A stretch of DNA of 64,000 nt from Lepus europaeus (taxonomy: Eukaryota; Chordata; Mammalia; Lagomorpha; Leporidae): contig NC_084834.1 in NCBI RefSeq assembly GCF_033115175.1, positions 40,902,077-40,966,076 on the forward strand. Reading direction: 5' to 3'. Positions 1 to 12,525 of the stretch are shown one piece after another. Every line of letters starts with the position of its first letter. Within the stretch, counting starts at the first letter, position 1. The position numbers and the translations under genes were made by a program. Below the pieces are notes generated by a model. It was given only the letters and a program-made list of their open reading frames with translations. It was not told the origin of the DNA and searched no databases.

Positions 1-640
1 AAATCTTATTTATTAAATTGCAGTATCGGATCATCAATAGATAGTTTTAGATGATTTGATTTGAGAAACAAGCTGTTTGAATGATCTATGCTGCTCTGCC
101 AGCAAATTATGTATCTCAATCATTGAGCTATATGAAAAATTAATTGACTAACTATGGAATTTTATGATTGCAACAAAGAAAATTCATTGAGATGCTAAAG
201 AGTTTATGTGCACAATTTAAAAGTCTTAAATGGCATCTTAGAGGTTTTTGCAACTTGCTTCTATTAAATCCCTTTCAGACCTCCACCAATACCATCTCCT
301 ACCCCCTACCTTTTGGTAAATATTGACTGACAAATTATGATAGTATGTAAATTTAAAAGCTTAAATAAAAATAAGTAATAATAAAGAGTTTGCTTTGACA
401 TTTTTAGATGATTATATAATTATAACCTTGAACTTGTTGCCATTCTTTCCTTTCTACTACATAAAACTGAACAGAATCAATGAAGCAACTATTTTCAGAA
501 ACAAGATGTTAGGGAGTTTGAGACTGGTAACCCTGAGGAATTAAAAACTCATTCAGTGAACCCCAAGGTGTCCACAGAGCAAAGAATTGGGACAATTTTC
601 CAAAGCACAAAGTAGCAAATTAGGACCTAAGAAGAGTACA
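1..640. other. Unique AT-rich DNA
   Basis: I see no gene, repeat family or RNA here. The sequence is AT-rich with no long open frame. Confidence 0.5.
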
Positions 641-966
641 CAGGGGCTGCCACCATGGCTCACTTGGCTAATCCTCCGCCTGCAGCACTGGCATCCCATA
701 TGGGCACCGGGTTCCAGTCCTGGTTGCTCCTCTTCCAGTCCAGCTCCCTGCTGTGGCCTGGGAAGGCATTGGAGGATGGCCCAAGTGCTTGGGCCCTGCA
801 CCCAAATGGGAGACCAGGAGGAAACAACTGGCTCCTGGCTTCGGATCGGTGCAGTGCCGGCTGTAGCGGCCCTTTGAGGGGTGAATCAACGGAAGGAAGA
901 CCTTTCTCTCTGTTTCTCTCTCTCATTGTCTATAACTCTACCTGTCAAATAATAAAAAAAAAAAAG
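641..966 (+). repeat. CSINE, full length
   Basis: This lagomorph tRNA-derived SINE starts with a degenerate tRNA-like head (gctgccaccatggctcactt). It continues through the body with gcccaagtgcttgggccct and ends in a CT-rich tract followed by poly(A). The flanks share only an imperfect acacag motif, so the copy is not among the youngest. Open frames across it in all directions are by-products of its GC-rich body. Confidence 0.93.
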
Positions 967-1258
967 AGAGAAGCACACAGCTGTCACTGAAATAAGGATG
1001 CAAAGGTAGGATTTGATGTCAGCTCAAGCAGACATAAATAATGGCTCTGTGTTAAGAGTAGATTCAGAATTCTGTTGTATGCGTCCCACAAGAAACTGTG
1101 TGAGGGCTATGCTCCATGCATGTAGAGTGAGACTACAGAAAGCTTAAAGTGGAATAAATGCATGGGGTCAAGCAATGAGCAGATATACTCAGGAGTAAGT
1201 AGTCTGTACATACTGAAGTTCTGACAAATATTAACATCTCTGTAGAAATTTATATGTT
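967..1258. other. Unique DNA
   Basis: Non-coding, AT-rich. I see nothing recognisable. Confidence 0.4.
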
Positions 1259-1275
1259 ACAAAGATTGGGCCCTT

Positions 1276-1316
1276 ATGCTCACTTCGGCAGCACATATAC
1301 TGAAATCGGAACGATA
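1276..1316 (+). pseudogene. U6 snRNA pseudogene, 3'-truncated
   Basis: The first ~41 nt of the spliceosomal U6 snRNA are recognisable: the 5' stem-loop (ctcacttcggcagcacatat) and the following actgaaatcggaacgata. The rest of U6, including the ACAGAGA region and internal stem-loop, is absent. Near-identical 16-bp direct repeats flank it (1259-1274 acaaagattgggccct and 1316-1331 acaaagattcagccct), which is the mark of target-site duplication during retrotransposition. There is no poly(A). No upstream PSE or TATA arrangement of a functional U6 gene is evident, so it is unlikely to be transcribed from its own promoter. Confidence 0.9.
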
Positions 1317-1331
1317 CAAAGATTCAGCCCT

Positions 1332-2760
1332 AGAAGCAAGTGCCGTGATATATAGTAAAATGTACTCTATAACATGCAAAAGAAATCCTAAAACTAACCC
1401 TAAACAATCATGTAGACATATGAGGTTGAGTTTGACAACTTGTAGATCTTTGGAACACACCATAGCCTTTCTGCAGATCTATCCAACAATGTTTGTTTCC
1501 ATGTTTGCACATTATTGAAAACATTCAGCACTACTGAAGAGGAAATATATAATGCAAAACTTCTTATAATTTATTATTAATGACATTCAATGCAATTAAA
1601 CATATATATTCAAAGAAACTGGACAATAGGAACATTAGTTGTGTCCTTAAAAAAAAGCAACTAATACAAAAATATAAGATGGTCCAGGTTTCAGGCTCAG
1701 CATAACAAAAGAGTAAACTAGCAATTATATCAAAAGGCATAAAAGCAAAGAAAACAGATTTTGTAAAATGAAGGGAAAATATGGCAAAGATGTCTCCAAA
1801 GATAAATTAAAATTATCAAAAAAAATTGGAAATAAAAAAAATTAAAATAAAAAAATCACTGATTGAACTTAACAGTTTTGTTGAGGCACAAGAAAAGTCA
1901 ACTGTAAGAGAAAATAGATGGTTATTTCTATGTGGGAAGTGTGTTTTGTATTCATACTGTGTATTGGAGAGGATAGTGTCCAATAAGTCTCAGAGGGGAA
2001 ATTGCAATCATTTGCAGCTCAGGTTACAAAGTTTATAATATTCAGTGTGTAACAGTGTTAAGAATAAAGGCTGAAGAAATAAGCTCATGAAAAAGAAAAT
2101 TTGGAAGAACAAATAGTGAAATGAGTGGAAAATAAAATCTGTTGCTTATGGCAAGAGCAGCAAAGGTTCCCATGTTATTTAACAGGATAAAAGAGAGTTT
2201 GAGAAGGAGGATCCAAGAATAAGTGACCCAGATTTCTTAGCTTAAGTAATTAGATTTATGGAAAAATATTTATCCAAAAATATGTTTTGAACACTTATCA
2301 CATATCAAAAACTGTTAACAGTATTTGAAATCTTGCAGTAAATGAAATTATAAGAAATTCCTGCCTTCCTGGATATTCAAGATGGTGAAAAAGATAAAAA
2401 GTGGAAAAGAAGAAACCTCCAATGAATCATTTTGACATGATGATTTTTTAAAAAATTATTTATTTATTAGTTTATTTATTTATTGCTCTGTATACTGAAA
2501 CTCAATTAGCTGTCAAACTAAGAAAAAGGTAAAAACAACACCTGTAAAATCTGTTAAGTAATTAGTAGTAATTAACACACATTGACTTACCTGTTTGGAT
2601 CTGTCAACCTGATGGGGAAATTTATGATAGGAAAAAACAACAACAACAACAACAACAGTATTCAGCAACACCTAACAATAATTGTAGGGATTCTATTTAG
2701 AGAGATTAATTCTGAGAAATGGACAATCAGATATACTATAAACTTCAGCTTATAATTTTG
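1332..2760. other. Unique AT-rich DNA with simple (CAA)n
   Basis: Non-coding AT-rich sequence. A short (CAA)n microsatellite lies at about 2636-2656. The stretch near 2450-2485 is a simple (TTTA)-like run. I see no gene. Confidence 0.45.
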
Positions 2761-4560
2761 ATATTTTCAGATATCTGGAAATAAAATATATTCTTTTGAA
2801 AAATCATGGGTCAGTAAATGATCTACAAAACTATGATGAAAGAAAGCAAGAAAACCTGAATAAATGGAGAATTATTCCACATTCATGGATAGGAAGATAC
2901 AAAACTGTCAAGATGTCCAATCTTTACAACATAATCTATAGAGTCATTGAGATTTCAGTCAAAATCCATTGACGTTGTTTTATGGATATCTATATACTTA
3001 TTCCAAGTAAAGAATCAGAACAGCCAGCAGAATGTTGACAGAAGGAACAAAGTTGGAATGCTGACACTACCAGAATTCAAGACCTAATATGAAGCTGAAA
3101 TTTACCCAGCAGTGTAGTATTGGCAAAATAATACACATATCACTGGAGAACAGAATTCAGGAAGCTGACCCTGGAATGAATGAATGAATGAATGAATATA
3201 TATATATATATATATATATAATTTTTCAACTGATCTTGACAAAGGAGAAAAGGAAATAAAATTTAACAAAGGTATTCATGTCAACAAATGATTCTGGATT
3301 GTAGAAAACAGTAATCTAAACAAAAGCTATACATTCTTGACAAAATGGATCATAAACCTAAATGTAAAATGCAAAAGTACAAACTCGTCAAAGACAACAT
3401 AGGAGGAAACTTAGATGCTCTTGTGTATGACAATGACTTTTTTATAAAATACCGAAGACAAGATCCATGAAAGAAACAATTGATAAGTTGTACATCATTA
3501 AAAGTATAAACATTTATGATGTGAAAAGCAGCATCAAATGTATAAGAATGCAAACCACAGACTGGGAGAAAATATTCACAGGATATACCTAGAAAAAACG
3601 TATTATTTAATATGCACAAAGTTCTTCTAAAACTAAAAAATAAGAAAATGAAAACTTTTATTAAAAGGTTTAAATTAGCAGAATCTCAACAGAAACCTAA
3701 CCAAAGAAAATTTACATGGGGCAAATAAGAGTATGAAAAAACATCTGCACTTACAAATCATCAGAGAAAGACAACTTAAAAAAAAACACTGAGATACTAC
3801 CACGCAACAATTATAATTGCCAAATTCAGAACAGTGACAGCACCAAATGTGGACAAGGATGTAGAGCAGCAAGAACTTCATTAATTGCTAATGTGAACAC
3901 AAAATGGCACACATAGCCGCTTTGCAAGACAGTTTGGCAGTTTCTTATCAATTAAACATGTTCTAAAAATAGAGCCCAGTAGTAACATTCATTAGTATTT
4001 ACCTAAAGGTTTTGGAAACTTATATCCACACAAAAATCTTCATGTAGATATTTACAACAGCTTTACATATAATTACCCAAACTTGAAAATAACCAGAACG
4101 TTCTTCAGCAGGTGATTTGATAAACTGGTACATCCAGCAGGGAATGTATAATGGTAAAATAAAATAAAGGAATTATCAAGCTATGAGGAGACACAGAAGA
4201 AACTTATATGTATAGTATTAATAATAAGTGAGAGAAGCCAATCTGAAAAGTTATGTGCTTTATGATTCCAGCTGTATGACACTCTATAAAAGACATAGTT
4301 TTTAGGGTTTCAGAAGTAGTGGGAGGCATGACTAAGAGGAGTACAGAAACTACTATGTATAATAATATAGTAATTGATGTGTGTCATTGTACATTCATCC
4401 TAATTCATAAAAAGTATAACACAAAGGTTGAACCCTGATGCAAAGTATGAACTTTGCAAGTTGTGATATGTTAATATAAGTTCAGTTGTAGCAAATGCCC
4501 CACTCTGGTGGAAGATGTTAATAATAGGAAAATATATATGTATACCTTTCTTAGAGCAAA
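2761..4560 (+). mobile_element. Ancient L1 (L1M-type) ORF2 end and 3'UTR
   Basis: The sequence follows the sense strand of mammalian L1 ORF2 downstream of the reverse transcriptase. Examples are gtccaatctttacaacataatctatag, then atttcagtcaaaatccatt, then the pattern of the L1 C-terminal domain, and a 3'UTR around 4270-4530 with ccccactctggtggaagatg. Stops and indels break every frame. It is far more diverged than the L1 copies at 5.4, 25 and 57 kb and probably predates the lagomorphs. The 5' limit is uncertain. A (TGAA)n/(AT)n tract interrupts it at about 3174-3221. Confidence 0.75.
3174..3221. repeat. (TGAA)n followed by (TA)n microsatellite
   Basis: About six TGAA units run straight into about twelve TA units inside the old L1. 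The compound tract probably grew by slippage and would be length-variable. Confidence 0.9.
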
Positions 4561-5400
4561 TGCATTAAGTGAGAGCAAAGGGTACATAGGCACTCTCCTT
4601 ATCTTTTTCTCAACTTTCCTGAGAACCTAAACTTATCCAAAAACAATCCTAGGTAAGCACAATACAATTACACTAGTATTTCTCAAAGCTCTGTTAATCA
4701 AAATCACCCAATGAACATGCTTGAGACGGCAATTTCCTTCTGTATCTAGACTACACAAGTGTGCATTTCTGGTAATGAATCATGAAAAACTGGCAGCCCC
4801 TCGAATGATTTCTTGGAGGAACTGTCACTGACTCATGCAATAGAATGCTTTGTGGGCAACAGAAGTTTACGCAGAATAATTGATGGCATGCAAAACACTT
4901 TAAATGTTCAAATATTCATTATTAGGTAAAATAACAGTCACAAGATAAATGCATATCATAATAGTATTGTTCCATATAAGAGGTCATCAAAACATGGAAA
5001 TGTACATTATGAAAAAGAGTGGATCTCAAAAATTTTTGTACCAAATTAAAGGTATCTTTTAATTCTTTTATCCCTGAATCTTTCGAACTACCCTTCTATA
5101 AAGAAAACACACAAACACACACACACAGACACACACATAAAGAAAGATACACATCCAGTTTCAAATAGTAGTTGTTGTATCACTAAATAATATATATTTA
5201 AATGTAAATTTTGATGATTGCAAGTTAAGATATAGTGAATAATATATTAAAATTTATACCCCAAAAATTATGATACGCAGCTACTTGTATCGTTGGTTTA
5301 ATTGTAAACATTAGTTCAGTAATAATTGCCTTCCAAAGAAAGCCTTATTTTGGAATTACAGAGTTTTAGCAGTACACATTATAAAAATAGGAATATGAAC
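4561..5400. other. Unique DNA with a short (CA)n tract
   Basis: No gene is seen. A degenerate (CA)n tract lies at about 5106-5136. The stretch 4675-4800 faintly resembles an old hAT-type DNA transposon remnant (tttctcaaagctctgttaatcaaaatcac), but the match is too weak to name. Confidence 0.4.
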
Positions 5401-7258
5401 TTCAAATTTTTAAAATTTTATTTCATAGCTATAAATTTCCAATGTACAGTTTGTGGATTACAATGGCTTTTCCCCCCCATAACTTCCCTCCCACCCACAA
5501 CCCTCCCCTCTCATGCTCCCTCTCCCATTCCATTCACATCACAATTCATTTTCAATTATCTTTATATACAGAAGATCAATTTAGTATATATTAAGTAAAG
5601 ATTTCAACAGTTTGCCCCCACATAAAAAAAAGTGCCAAATACTGTTGGAGTACTAGTCATATCATTAATTCACATTGAACATGTAGAGATCCTACATGGG
5701 GAGAAAGTGTACAGTGACTCCTGTTGTTGACTTAACAAATTGCCACCCTTGTTTAAGGCGTCAGCAATCTCCCCAGGCTCTAGTCATGAGTTGCCAAGGC
5801 CATGGAAGCCCTCTGAGCTCCTGACTTTCATCTTATTTCAACAAGGCCATAGTCAAAGTGGAAATTCTCTTCTCCCTTCAGAGAAAGGTACCTCCTTCTT
5901 TGATGGCCCATTCTTTCCACTGGGATCTCACTCACAGAGATCTTTCATTTAGGTTTTGTTATTTTTTTTTTTTTTTTTTACCAGAGTGTCTTGGCTTTCC
6001 ATGCCTACAATACTCTAATGGGCTCTTCAGCCAGATCCGAATGCCTTAGGACTGATTCTGAGGCCAGAGTGCTGTTTAGGACAACTACCATTCTATGAGT
6101 CTGCTGTGTATCCCACTTTCCATGTTGGAGCATTCTCTCCCTTTTTTATTCTATCAGTTAGTATTATCAGACACTAGCCTTGCTTATGTCATCCCTTTGA
6201 CTCTTAGACCTATCATTATGGTCTATTGTGACCTGAAATTGATCACTTAGACTAGTGAGGTGGCATTGGTACATGCCACCTTGATGGGATTGTATTGGAT
6301 CCCCTGGCACGTTTCTAACTCCACCATTTGGGGCAAGTCAGCTTGAGCATGTCCCCAATTGTACACATCCTCCCCCTCTTATTCCCACTCTTATAATTAA
6401 CAGAGATCACTTTTCAGTTAATTTTAAACACCTAAGAATAATTGTGTGTTAATTACAGAGTTCAACCAATGGTATTAAGTAAAACAAAAAAAATACTAAA
6501 AGGGATAAAGTATTAAATTGTATATCAACAGTGATGAAAAGGGCCGATCAAGTCATTGTTTCTCATAGTGTCCATTTCACTTCAACAGCTTTCCTATTTG
6601 ATGCTTGGTTAATGTCACCAATCAGGGAGAACATATGATATTTGTCACCGTGGGACTGGCTTATTTCACTCAGCATGATGTTTTCCAGATTCCTCCATTT
6701 TGTTGCAAATGACCGGATTTCACTTTTTTTTTTACTGCTGTATAGTATTCCATAGAATACATGTCCCATAATTTCTTTAACCAGTCTACTGTTGATGGGC
6801 ATGTGGGTTGATTCCAGGTCTTAGCTATTGTGAATTGAACTGCAATAAACATTGAGGTGCAAACAGCTTTTTTGTTTGCCAATTTAATTTCCTTTGGGAA
6901 AATTCCAAGTAGTGAGATGGCTGGGTTGAATGGTAGGATTATATTCAGTTTTCTGAGGAATCCCCAGACTGACATCCATAGTGGCTTCACCAGTTTGCAT
7001 TCCCACCAACAGTGTGTTAGTGTCCCTTTTTCCCCACATCCTTGCCAGCATCTGTTGTTGATAGATTTCTATATGTGAGACATTCTAACCAGTGTGAGGT
7101 GAAACCTCATTGTGGTTTTGATTTGCATTTCCCTGATTGCTAGTGATCCTGAACACTTTTTCATGTGTCTGTTGGCCATTTGGATTTCTTCTTTTGAAAA
7201 ATATCTATTGAGGTCCTTGGCCCATCTCTTAAGTGGGTTGTTTGTTTTCATGTTATGG
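5401..7258 (-). mobile_element. 5'-truncated lagomorph L1: 3'UTR and ORF2 C-terminus
   Basis: Read on the - strand, this is the end of ORF2 (about 7250 down to 6570) followed by about 1.2 kb of lagomorph L1 3'UTR. The 3'UTR ends in the GC-rich g-tract segment at 5470-5530. The translated C-terminal region shows the L1 pattern: FHLTLVRM, then [17 protein letters not shown] and MLSEISQS. Frameshifts split it into short frames near 6563-6990 and 7069-7251, so it is non-functional. The endonuclease and reverse transcriptase are missing. The 5' side runs into a SINE fragment. A T-rich run at 5961-5980 is internal to the 3'UTR. Confidence 0.93.
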
Positions 7259-7280
7259 TTTGTTTGTTTTCATGTTATGC
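7239..7280. repeat. Tandem 20-bp duplication at an L1/SINE junction
   Basis: The unit tttgtttgttttcatgttat occurs twice head to tail, exactly where the L1 antisense sequence gives way to the SINE fragment. It may be an imperfect duplication made at insertion or later slippage. Confidence 0.8.
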
Positions 7281-7526
7281 TGGTTCACTTCCCAAATGGC
7301 TGCAAAGGTCAGAACTGGGCAAGACCAGAGCCAGGAGCCAGGAGCCAGGAGCTTCTTCTGAGGCTTCCACATGGGTGCAAGAGCCAATCTACTTGGATGA
7401 TCTTCCGCTCCTTTCCCAGGCACATTATCAGGGAGCTGCATGGGAAGCAGAGTAGCTGGGACTTGAACCTGCACCCATATGGGATGCCAACATTGCAGGG
7501 GTGGGCTTAACTTTCTGTGACATCGT
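7281..7526 (-). repeat. CSINE-related fragment lacking its 3' tail
   Basis: The antisense body of the SINE is present (agccaggagccaggagcttcttct, then cccatatgggatgcc). The left end, which would carry the CT tract and poly(A), is missing. It abuts the L1 at 5401-7258. Confidence 0.85.
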
Positions 7527-7853
7527 GCTGTCCCCCAGGAAGATAATCTTAAAATCTAGTAGTTCTCTCACCCTTCAGGATATTTACCTGTGTAGAAAAT
7601 CCTCACTTATAAGGATACTTCAAAAGTACTTGGAAAATGTAATTAAGAGATGCTTATTTTGGTACAGAAATTTGCATTTGCTACATAGCTTTTTCATAAT
7701 GTATGTTTCTATGAGATTTTTGAAGATCCCATAAGTTGAAATTCAAAATAAAGGAATTTCAATAAGATGTGCAAGAGAGAATTCAGATAGATGATATTAA
7801 TGAATTGGAAAATAAACCTCAATACTCCTGTTAAACAATTAGTTAACTGATAT
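7527..7853. other. Unique DNA containing a ~120-bp interspersed unit
   Basis: The segment 7610-7735 begins acttcaaaagtacttgg and ends with a rough inverted copy (gagatttttgaagatccc). It resembles a short inverted-repeat element. A related stretch is at 43338-43480. Family not identified. Confidence 0.4.
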
Positions 7854-8197
7854 ATATATATTTCTTTTTTGACAGGCAGAGTGGACAGTGAGAGAGAGAC
7901 AGAGAGAAAGGTCTTCCTTTTGCCGTTGGTTCACCCTCCAATGGCCGCCGCGGTAGGCGCGCTGCGGCCGGCGCACCGTGCTGATCCGATGGCAGGAGCC
8001 AGGTGCTTCTCCTGGTCTCCCATGGGGTGCAGAGCCCAAGCACTTGGGCCATCCTCCACTGCACTCCCTGGCCACAGCAGAGAGCTGGCCTGGAAGAGGG
8101 GCAACCGGGACAGGATCGGTGCCCCGACCGGGACTAGAACCCGGTGTGCCAGCGCCGCAAGGTGGAGGATTAGCCTAGTGAGCCGCGGTGCTGGCCG
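7854..8197 (-). repeat. CSINE, full length, young
   Basis: The antisense copy begins with a T-rich/GA-rich tail complement and ends at the SINE head (gccgcggtgctggcc). A 10-bp direct repeat, taactgatat, flanks it at 7844-7853 and 8198-8207. CpGs are well kept (atggccgccgcggtaggcgc), which argues for recent insertion. Confidence 0.96.
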
Positions 8198-8207
8198 TAA
8201 CTGATAT

Positions 8208-9054
8208 TTTTTTCACTTATGCTTTAAAATATGACTATCAAATTATGGAGACAATGTATTAAAAACTTTGTGCATTCTAATTTATTAAAAATAATTGGCA
8301 AATAGAGCCTTCCTGATTAGGATTTTGATCAACCCAATTTGGTATATAGAAAATGTGTAAAATATAATTTCAAAAAATAGCATACAACAAAATAATTATT
8401 TTTAGAGTGGGTAAAAATGACTTCTAGTAGTTAAAGCATCTATTTTGAGCCTTTTATATTTTCCTTATATATAATACTGCAGCATAGAGGGTAATGTGTA
8501 TGATTCAGAACCAGTTCTATTATTTACATGGGGAAACAATTACACAATCGGCTTAACTCTTCTTTAGTTTTATTCATATTTCTTTTGTTTATAGATTTGT
8601 GTTTATTGATGCATGATCTAAATTAAAGTTTCTTATATAGATAAAAGTATTTTATTGTCTACTCTAGGATATTAGTTATGATATTCCCAGATAATAAATT
8701 GAAAATATTAACCAATTTACTTTTTAGAATAGTAAAACATAGCTATATATTAAGATTATATACTAGGAAATCATAAAAAGATTTGTTCTGAAAAATTATT
8801 ATAGCTATGAGAACATTTCCCCATTCACTCCCACCTGAGTTCCTGTAAAGAATCAAAAGCAAGGGTGAGCTTTGTGACTCTCTAAAATTCTTAAACAGAA
8901 ATTTCCATTACAGGATATGCAAGCACATTACCAAAGCCTATTCAGCAATGATTGTTAATAAATGAGGCTGCCACTATTGCTGTGAATGGAGTAGAGATGA
9001 ATCTAAATACAAAATGTTGGTTATTTAGCCTTTTAATATAACTGTTAAATATAT
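8208..9054. other. Unique AT-rich DNA
   Basis: I see no gene or recognisable repeat. Confidence 0.45.
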
Positions 9055-9069
9055 CACTGTATACATCTT

Positions 9070-9378
9070 TTTTTTAAAGGTTTATTTTATTTATTTGAAA
9101 GATAGAGTTATAGAGAGAGATCTTCCATCCGCTGGTTCAATCTCCAGATGGCCACAAGGGCCTGAGCTGTGCGGATCCGAAGCCAGGAGCCAGGAGCTTC
9201 TTCTGGGTCTTCCACGTAGGTGCAGGGGCCCAAGTACCTGGGCCATCTTTTACTGCTTTCCCAGGCCATAGCAGAGAGCTGGATTTGAAGAGGAGCAGCC
9301 GGGACTAGAACCGGCGCCGATACGGGATGCCAGCACTTCAGGCCAGGGCATTAACCCGCTGAGCCACAGTGCCGGCCC
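9070..9378 (-). repeat. CSINE, full length
   Basis: Antisense copy with the tail tttaaaggtttattttatttatttgaaag and the head gagccacagtgccggcc. A 15-bp target-site duplication with two differences lies at 9055-9069 (cactgtatacatctt) and 9379-9393 (cactgtatgcacctt). Confidence 0.95.
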
Positions 9379-9393
9379 CACTGTATGCACCTT

Positions 9394-9544
9394 TGCAACA
9401 ACACCACCATCCACAAAAAGCAAACAAAGCACAGAGTAAAAATCACTTAGGTTGCAGAGCTCTTTGTGATTAAGAGTGGTAAAGTAAGAGTCCAGAAATA
9501 TGCAGAGTTGACCTTCAATAAAAAGAAATGTCTCCTTATTGCTT
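9394..9544. other. Unique DNA
   Basis: No recognisable content. Confidence 0.35.
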
Positions 9545-9690
9545 GAGAGCAGAGTAATGGAATAGAAGTAGGGCTTTTAATCTTAGTTCTAGCACCTATT
9601 TGACCCTGTGTAAAAATCCCATAACTTCCTGGGGTCTTTATTGTCTCATTTAAAAGACACAATACTCTCACAAGGTTTGTTACCATAGAC
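9545..9690 (+). repeat. MIR SINE remnant
   Basis: The core order of MIR is recognisable but diverged: a segment like 'tcttagttctagcacctatttgaccctgtg', then cataacttcctggggtcttt, then attgtctcatttaaaag. This is the ancient mammalian tRNA-derived SINE, so it is much older than the CSINEs. Confidence 0.6.
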
Positions 9691-10244
9691 ATTTAACTTT
9701 GCCATTTTCAACTCTAATTTTCTTAAGAACAAAATGAAATGGTTTTGCTATGTGAGAATCATTTAAATTACTGATATAATTATAATTTAAATTGTCTAGA
9801 TTTTATATTTGAACATATTATAACATATTAATTATATGTTTGATACTTATCTTGATATTTAGCTGAATATTACAGGTGTTTAATAGGTTTTCCCTTTTGT
9901 TAATTGTGATTTCTACACTGGAACCAATACCTCTTATTGTAAAGGAAATTAGAAAACATGCTAGCATATACATTCTTTTGTGTCATATTTCAGAAAAAAA
10001 GTTATGTTGAATGTTTAGAAATGTCCCAGAGTGGATTCAAATTCCTGAAATTTTAATAGTAACATAACATGAAAAAAATATTTAAATTTTTCCACATCAT
10101 TTGTTTGCCTGACAACATAGCCTCAGAGAACATTGAGATGGATGAATTTGGTTGTGGACAAACAATGATAACACTAAAGCATATATGAGGGAAAAAGTGA
10201 AGAATATGAGGAATAAAGCTGATTTAAAGTGATCTTTCTACACC
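9691..10244. other. Unique AT-rich DNA
   Basis: No gene or family recognised. Confidence 0.4.
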
Positions 10245-10592
10245 TTTTTATTTAAGATTTATTTATATATTGTTCATTCATTTGAAAGGTAGACTGACAG
10301 AGAGGGAAAGACAAGGCAGGGGTGGGGTGGGAGAGAATGAATGAATGAATCTTCCATTTGCTAATTATCTCCCCAAATGGCCACAACAGCCAGGGCCAGG
10401 CCAGGTCAAAGGCAAGAGCCAGGAACTCCATGCTGGTTTCCCACATGAGTGGCAGGACCCAAACACATGGGCCATCTAATGCTGCCTTCTCAGGCGTGTT
10501 AGCTGGGAGCCAGATCAGAAGTGGAGCATCAGGGATGTCTGCACCCCAAACAGTGACTAAATCCCTTTGCCATTACACAGGACCCAAATTTT
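10245..10592 (-). repeat. Older CSINE-related SINE
   Basis: Antisense tail (tatttaagatttatttatat), a GA-rich stretch and a diverged body (ccacatgagtggcaggaccc). More mutated than the CSINEs at 7.9 or 35 kb. The head is degraded near 10570. Confidence 0.85.
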
Positions 10593-12200
10593 TCTAGACT
10601 TGTTGATTGAAATTCTGATTGCCAATTGTTAAGATACTTCTGCTTCCAACTCTGCTTTAGGTAAGCTCTGCACAATACAAAGAAAGATATTATATTCTTC
10701 AATCATTTCTTAGTGATTAAATGGAGAACCACTTCAGAACAAATGAGAACCACCTAACTTGAAGTTCTAGCCAACCCAAAGAGAATAAATCCCTATGGAC
10801 CTCCAAAATCAGCATAGATTAACCATCATGCTGGTTAAGGGGTCTCCAATACTCAATTTTTTTGTACTGAACTCAGGGCAACTCAATTGCAGTGATGTTA
10901 AAGTTTTTACAATATAGAAATTGATCAGATGCTGAATTTTATGAAGGAAATAAAAATGGGTTATTGATTCTATGTTACACCATAATATGTGTGGACAAAT
11001 TTTTAGGTTGTGATACAACTTTATTATATAACACCAGAAAGAAAGTGCCCTTTGTCTCAGTTTTAAGTGTTCCAGTGAACAGAATCATTTGCTCTATGTA
11101 TGCAGTTTAATATATAAAAGTCTATTATTATTTATGGCTGCTTATTCATCCCACTAGTATCTTCAACAGAAAAAGCAAATGAAAAGAAGGGAAGATGTTT
11201 TTTAAAAGTAGTGTTTCCTAGAAATTTAAAAAAAAAAAATTAACAGATGAAAGTCACAAAGGTCTAATAATGTTGCTTAATGATGGTGATAAAGTCATCA
11301 TAAGTTCTGTAGAAAGGCCTATATAAATGCAAAGTAGCAGCTGCAGTAGTGACAAGATCAAAGCCGAATATACCTGCTGCTTTAACTTTTTATGTCTGCC
11401 TTCTCTGATCTTAGCTGACTTGCCAGTGTTACACAATTGCAATGGCTGACTCTAGCACTGTTGACTTCGACATGCTGATATGTGTATTCTTATAAGGCGC
11501 ACAGTTAAGAGAAATTTACCAAACTACTATTTTATTAACATTGGGATCATCAGAGGCTGTGTGGCCATCTTTTAACCCTAAGCTCTTTATATTTTATTTC
11601 TTTAAAATAATGAAATCATTTGAAAGAAAAAAAAATGGGATTGATGTCACTCTCGCTGTAGCCTCTCACCTATAGTGGCTGTTAGACTTCCTTTGAGAAT
11701 CTGGGTGAGACAGAGAAGGTATAGCTTTCCCATTAAGTGGTAGAAATGTCAGTCTCTAGAGAAATTACTTCAAAAGTCCAAGATGAATTTAAAAAGGATG
11801 AATTCTTAAATGTTTAAAGTAATTTTTGGCTTTTTATAAGATGATAGGAGTAGCTAATTTATATTCCTAGCCAACTACAATGAATTTTTTCTTTGCAGTT
11901 ATTAAAATATGACACTTACATGGTGTTTTTGCAATTACTAATATTTATATTTGGAAATTATTTACACTAGTTAAGCATCTACCTGATACTGCTTAGAACT
12001 GCCTTTCCTTTATTAAGTCACTTTTAATAATGATTGACCAACTCTTTTCTCCAGTCCCTTCATACTACTATGTAAATCTATTACTTTTTAATGGAAAAAT
12101 GACCACTAATCCTTATAGCAACCACTGGAAAGGTCATTTAACAAGGTGTAGGGATCCTAAATAATATTTACAATGTCAAAATATAATACTGATCCAGCAT
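10593..12200. other. Unique AT-rich DNA
   Basis: Nothing recognisable was found in 1.6 kb. Short open frames (60-70 codons) on both strands show no family resemblance and no promoter context. Confidence 0.45.
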
Positions 12201-12202
12201 TG

Positions 12203-12525
12203 TAGTGGAGCAAATAAAGCTACCATCTGTGATGCTGGCATTCCATATGGGCATGAGTTTGAATCCAGGCAGCACCATTTCTGATCCAGCTCTCTGCAAT
12301 GGCCTGGGAAAGTAGTGGAGGATGACTCCAGTACTTGGATCCCTGTCACCCATGTGGGAGATCCAGAAGCTCCTAGCTCATGGCTTCAGACCTGCCCAGC
12401 TCCAGCCATTGTGGCCATTTAGGGAGTGAGCCAGCAAGTGGAAGATTAATCTCCTTCTCTCTCCCCTTTCCACCCCCCACTGCCAACTTTGCCTTTCAAG
12501 TGAATAAATAAATAATTAAAAGAAC
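12203..12525 (+). repeat. Older CSINE-related SINE
   Basis: Sense copy: ctggcattccatatgggcat in the head region, then gaagctcctagctcatggct, ending in aagtgaataaataaataatt. It is diverged, with its first bases unclear. Confidence 0.85.
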
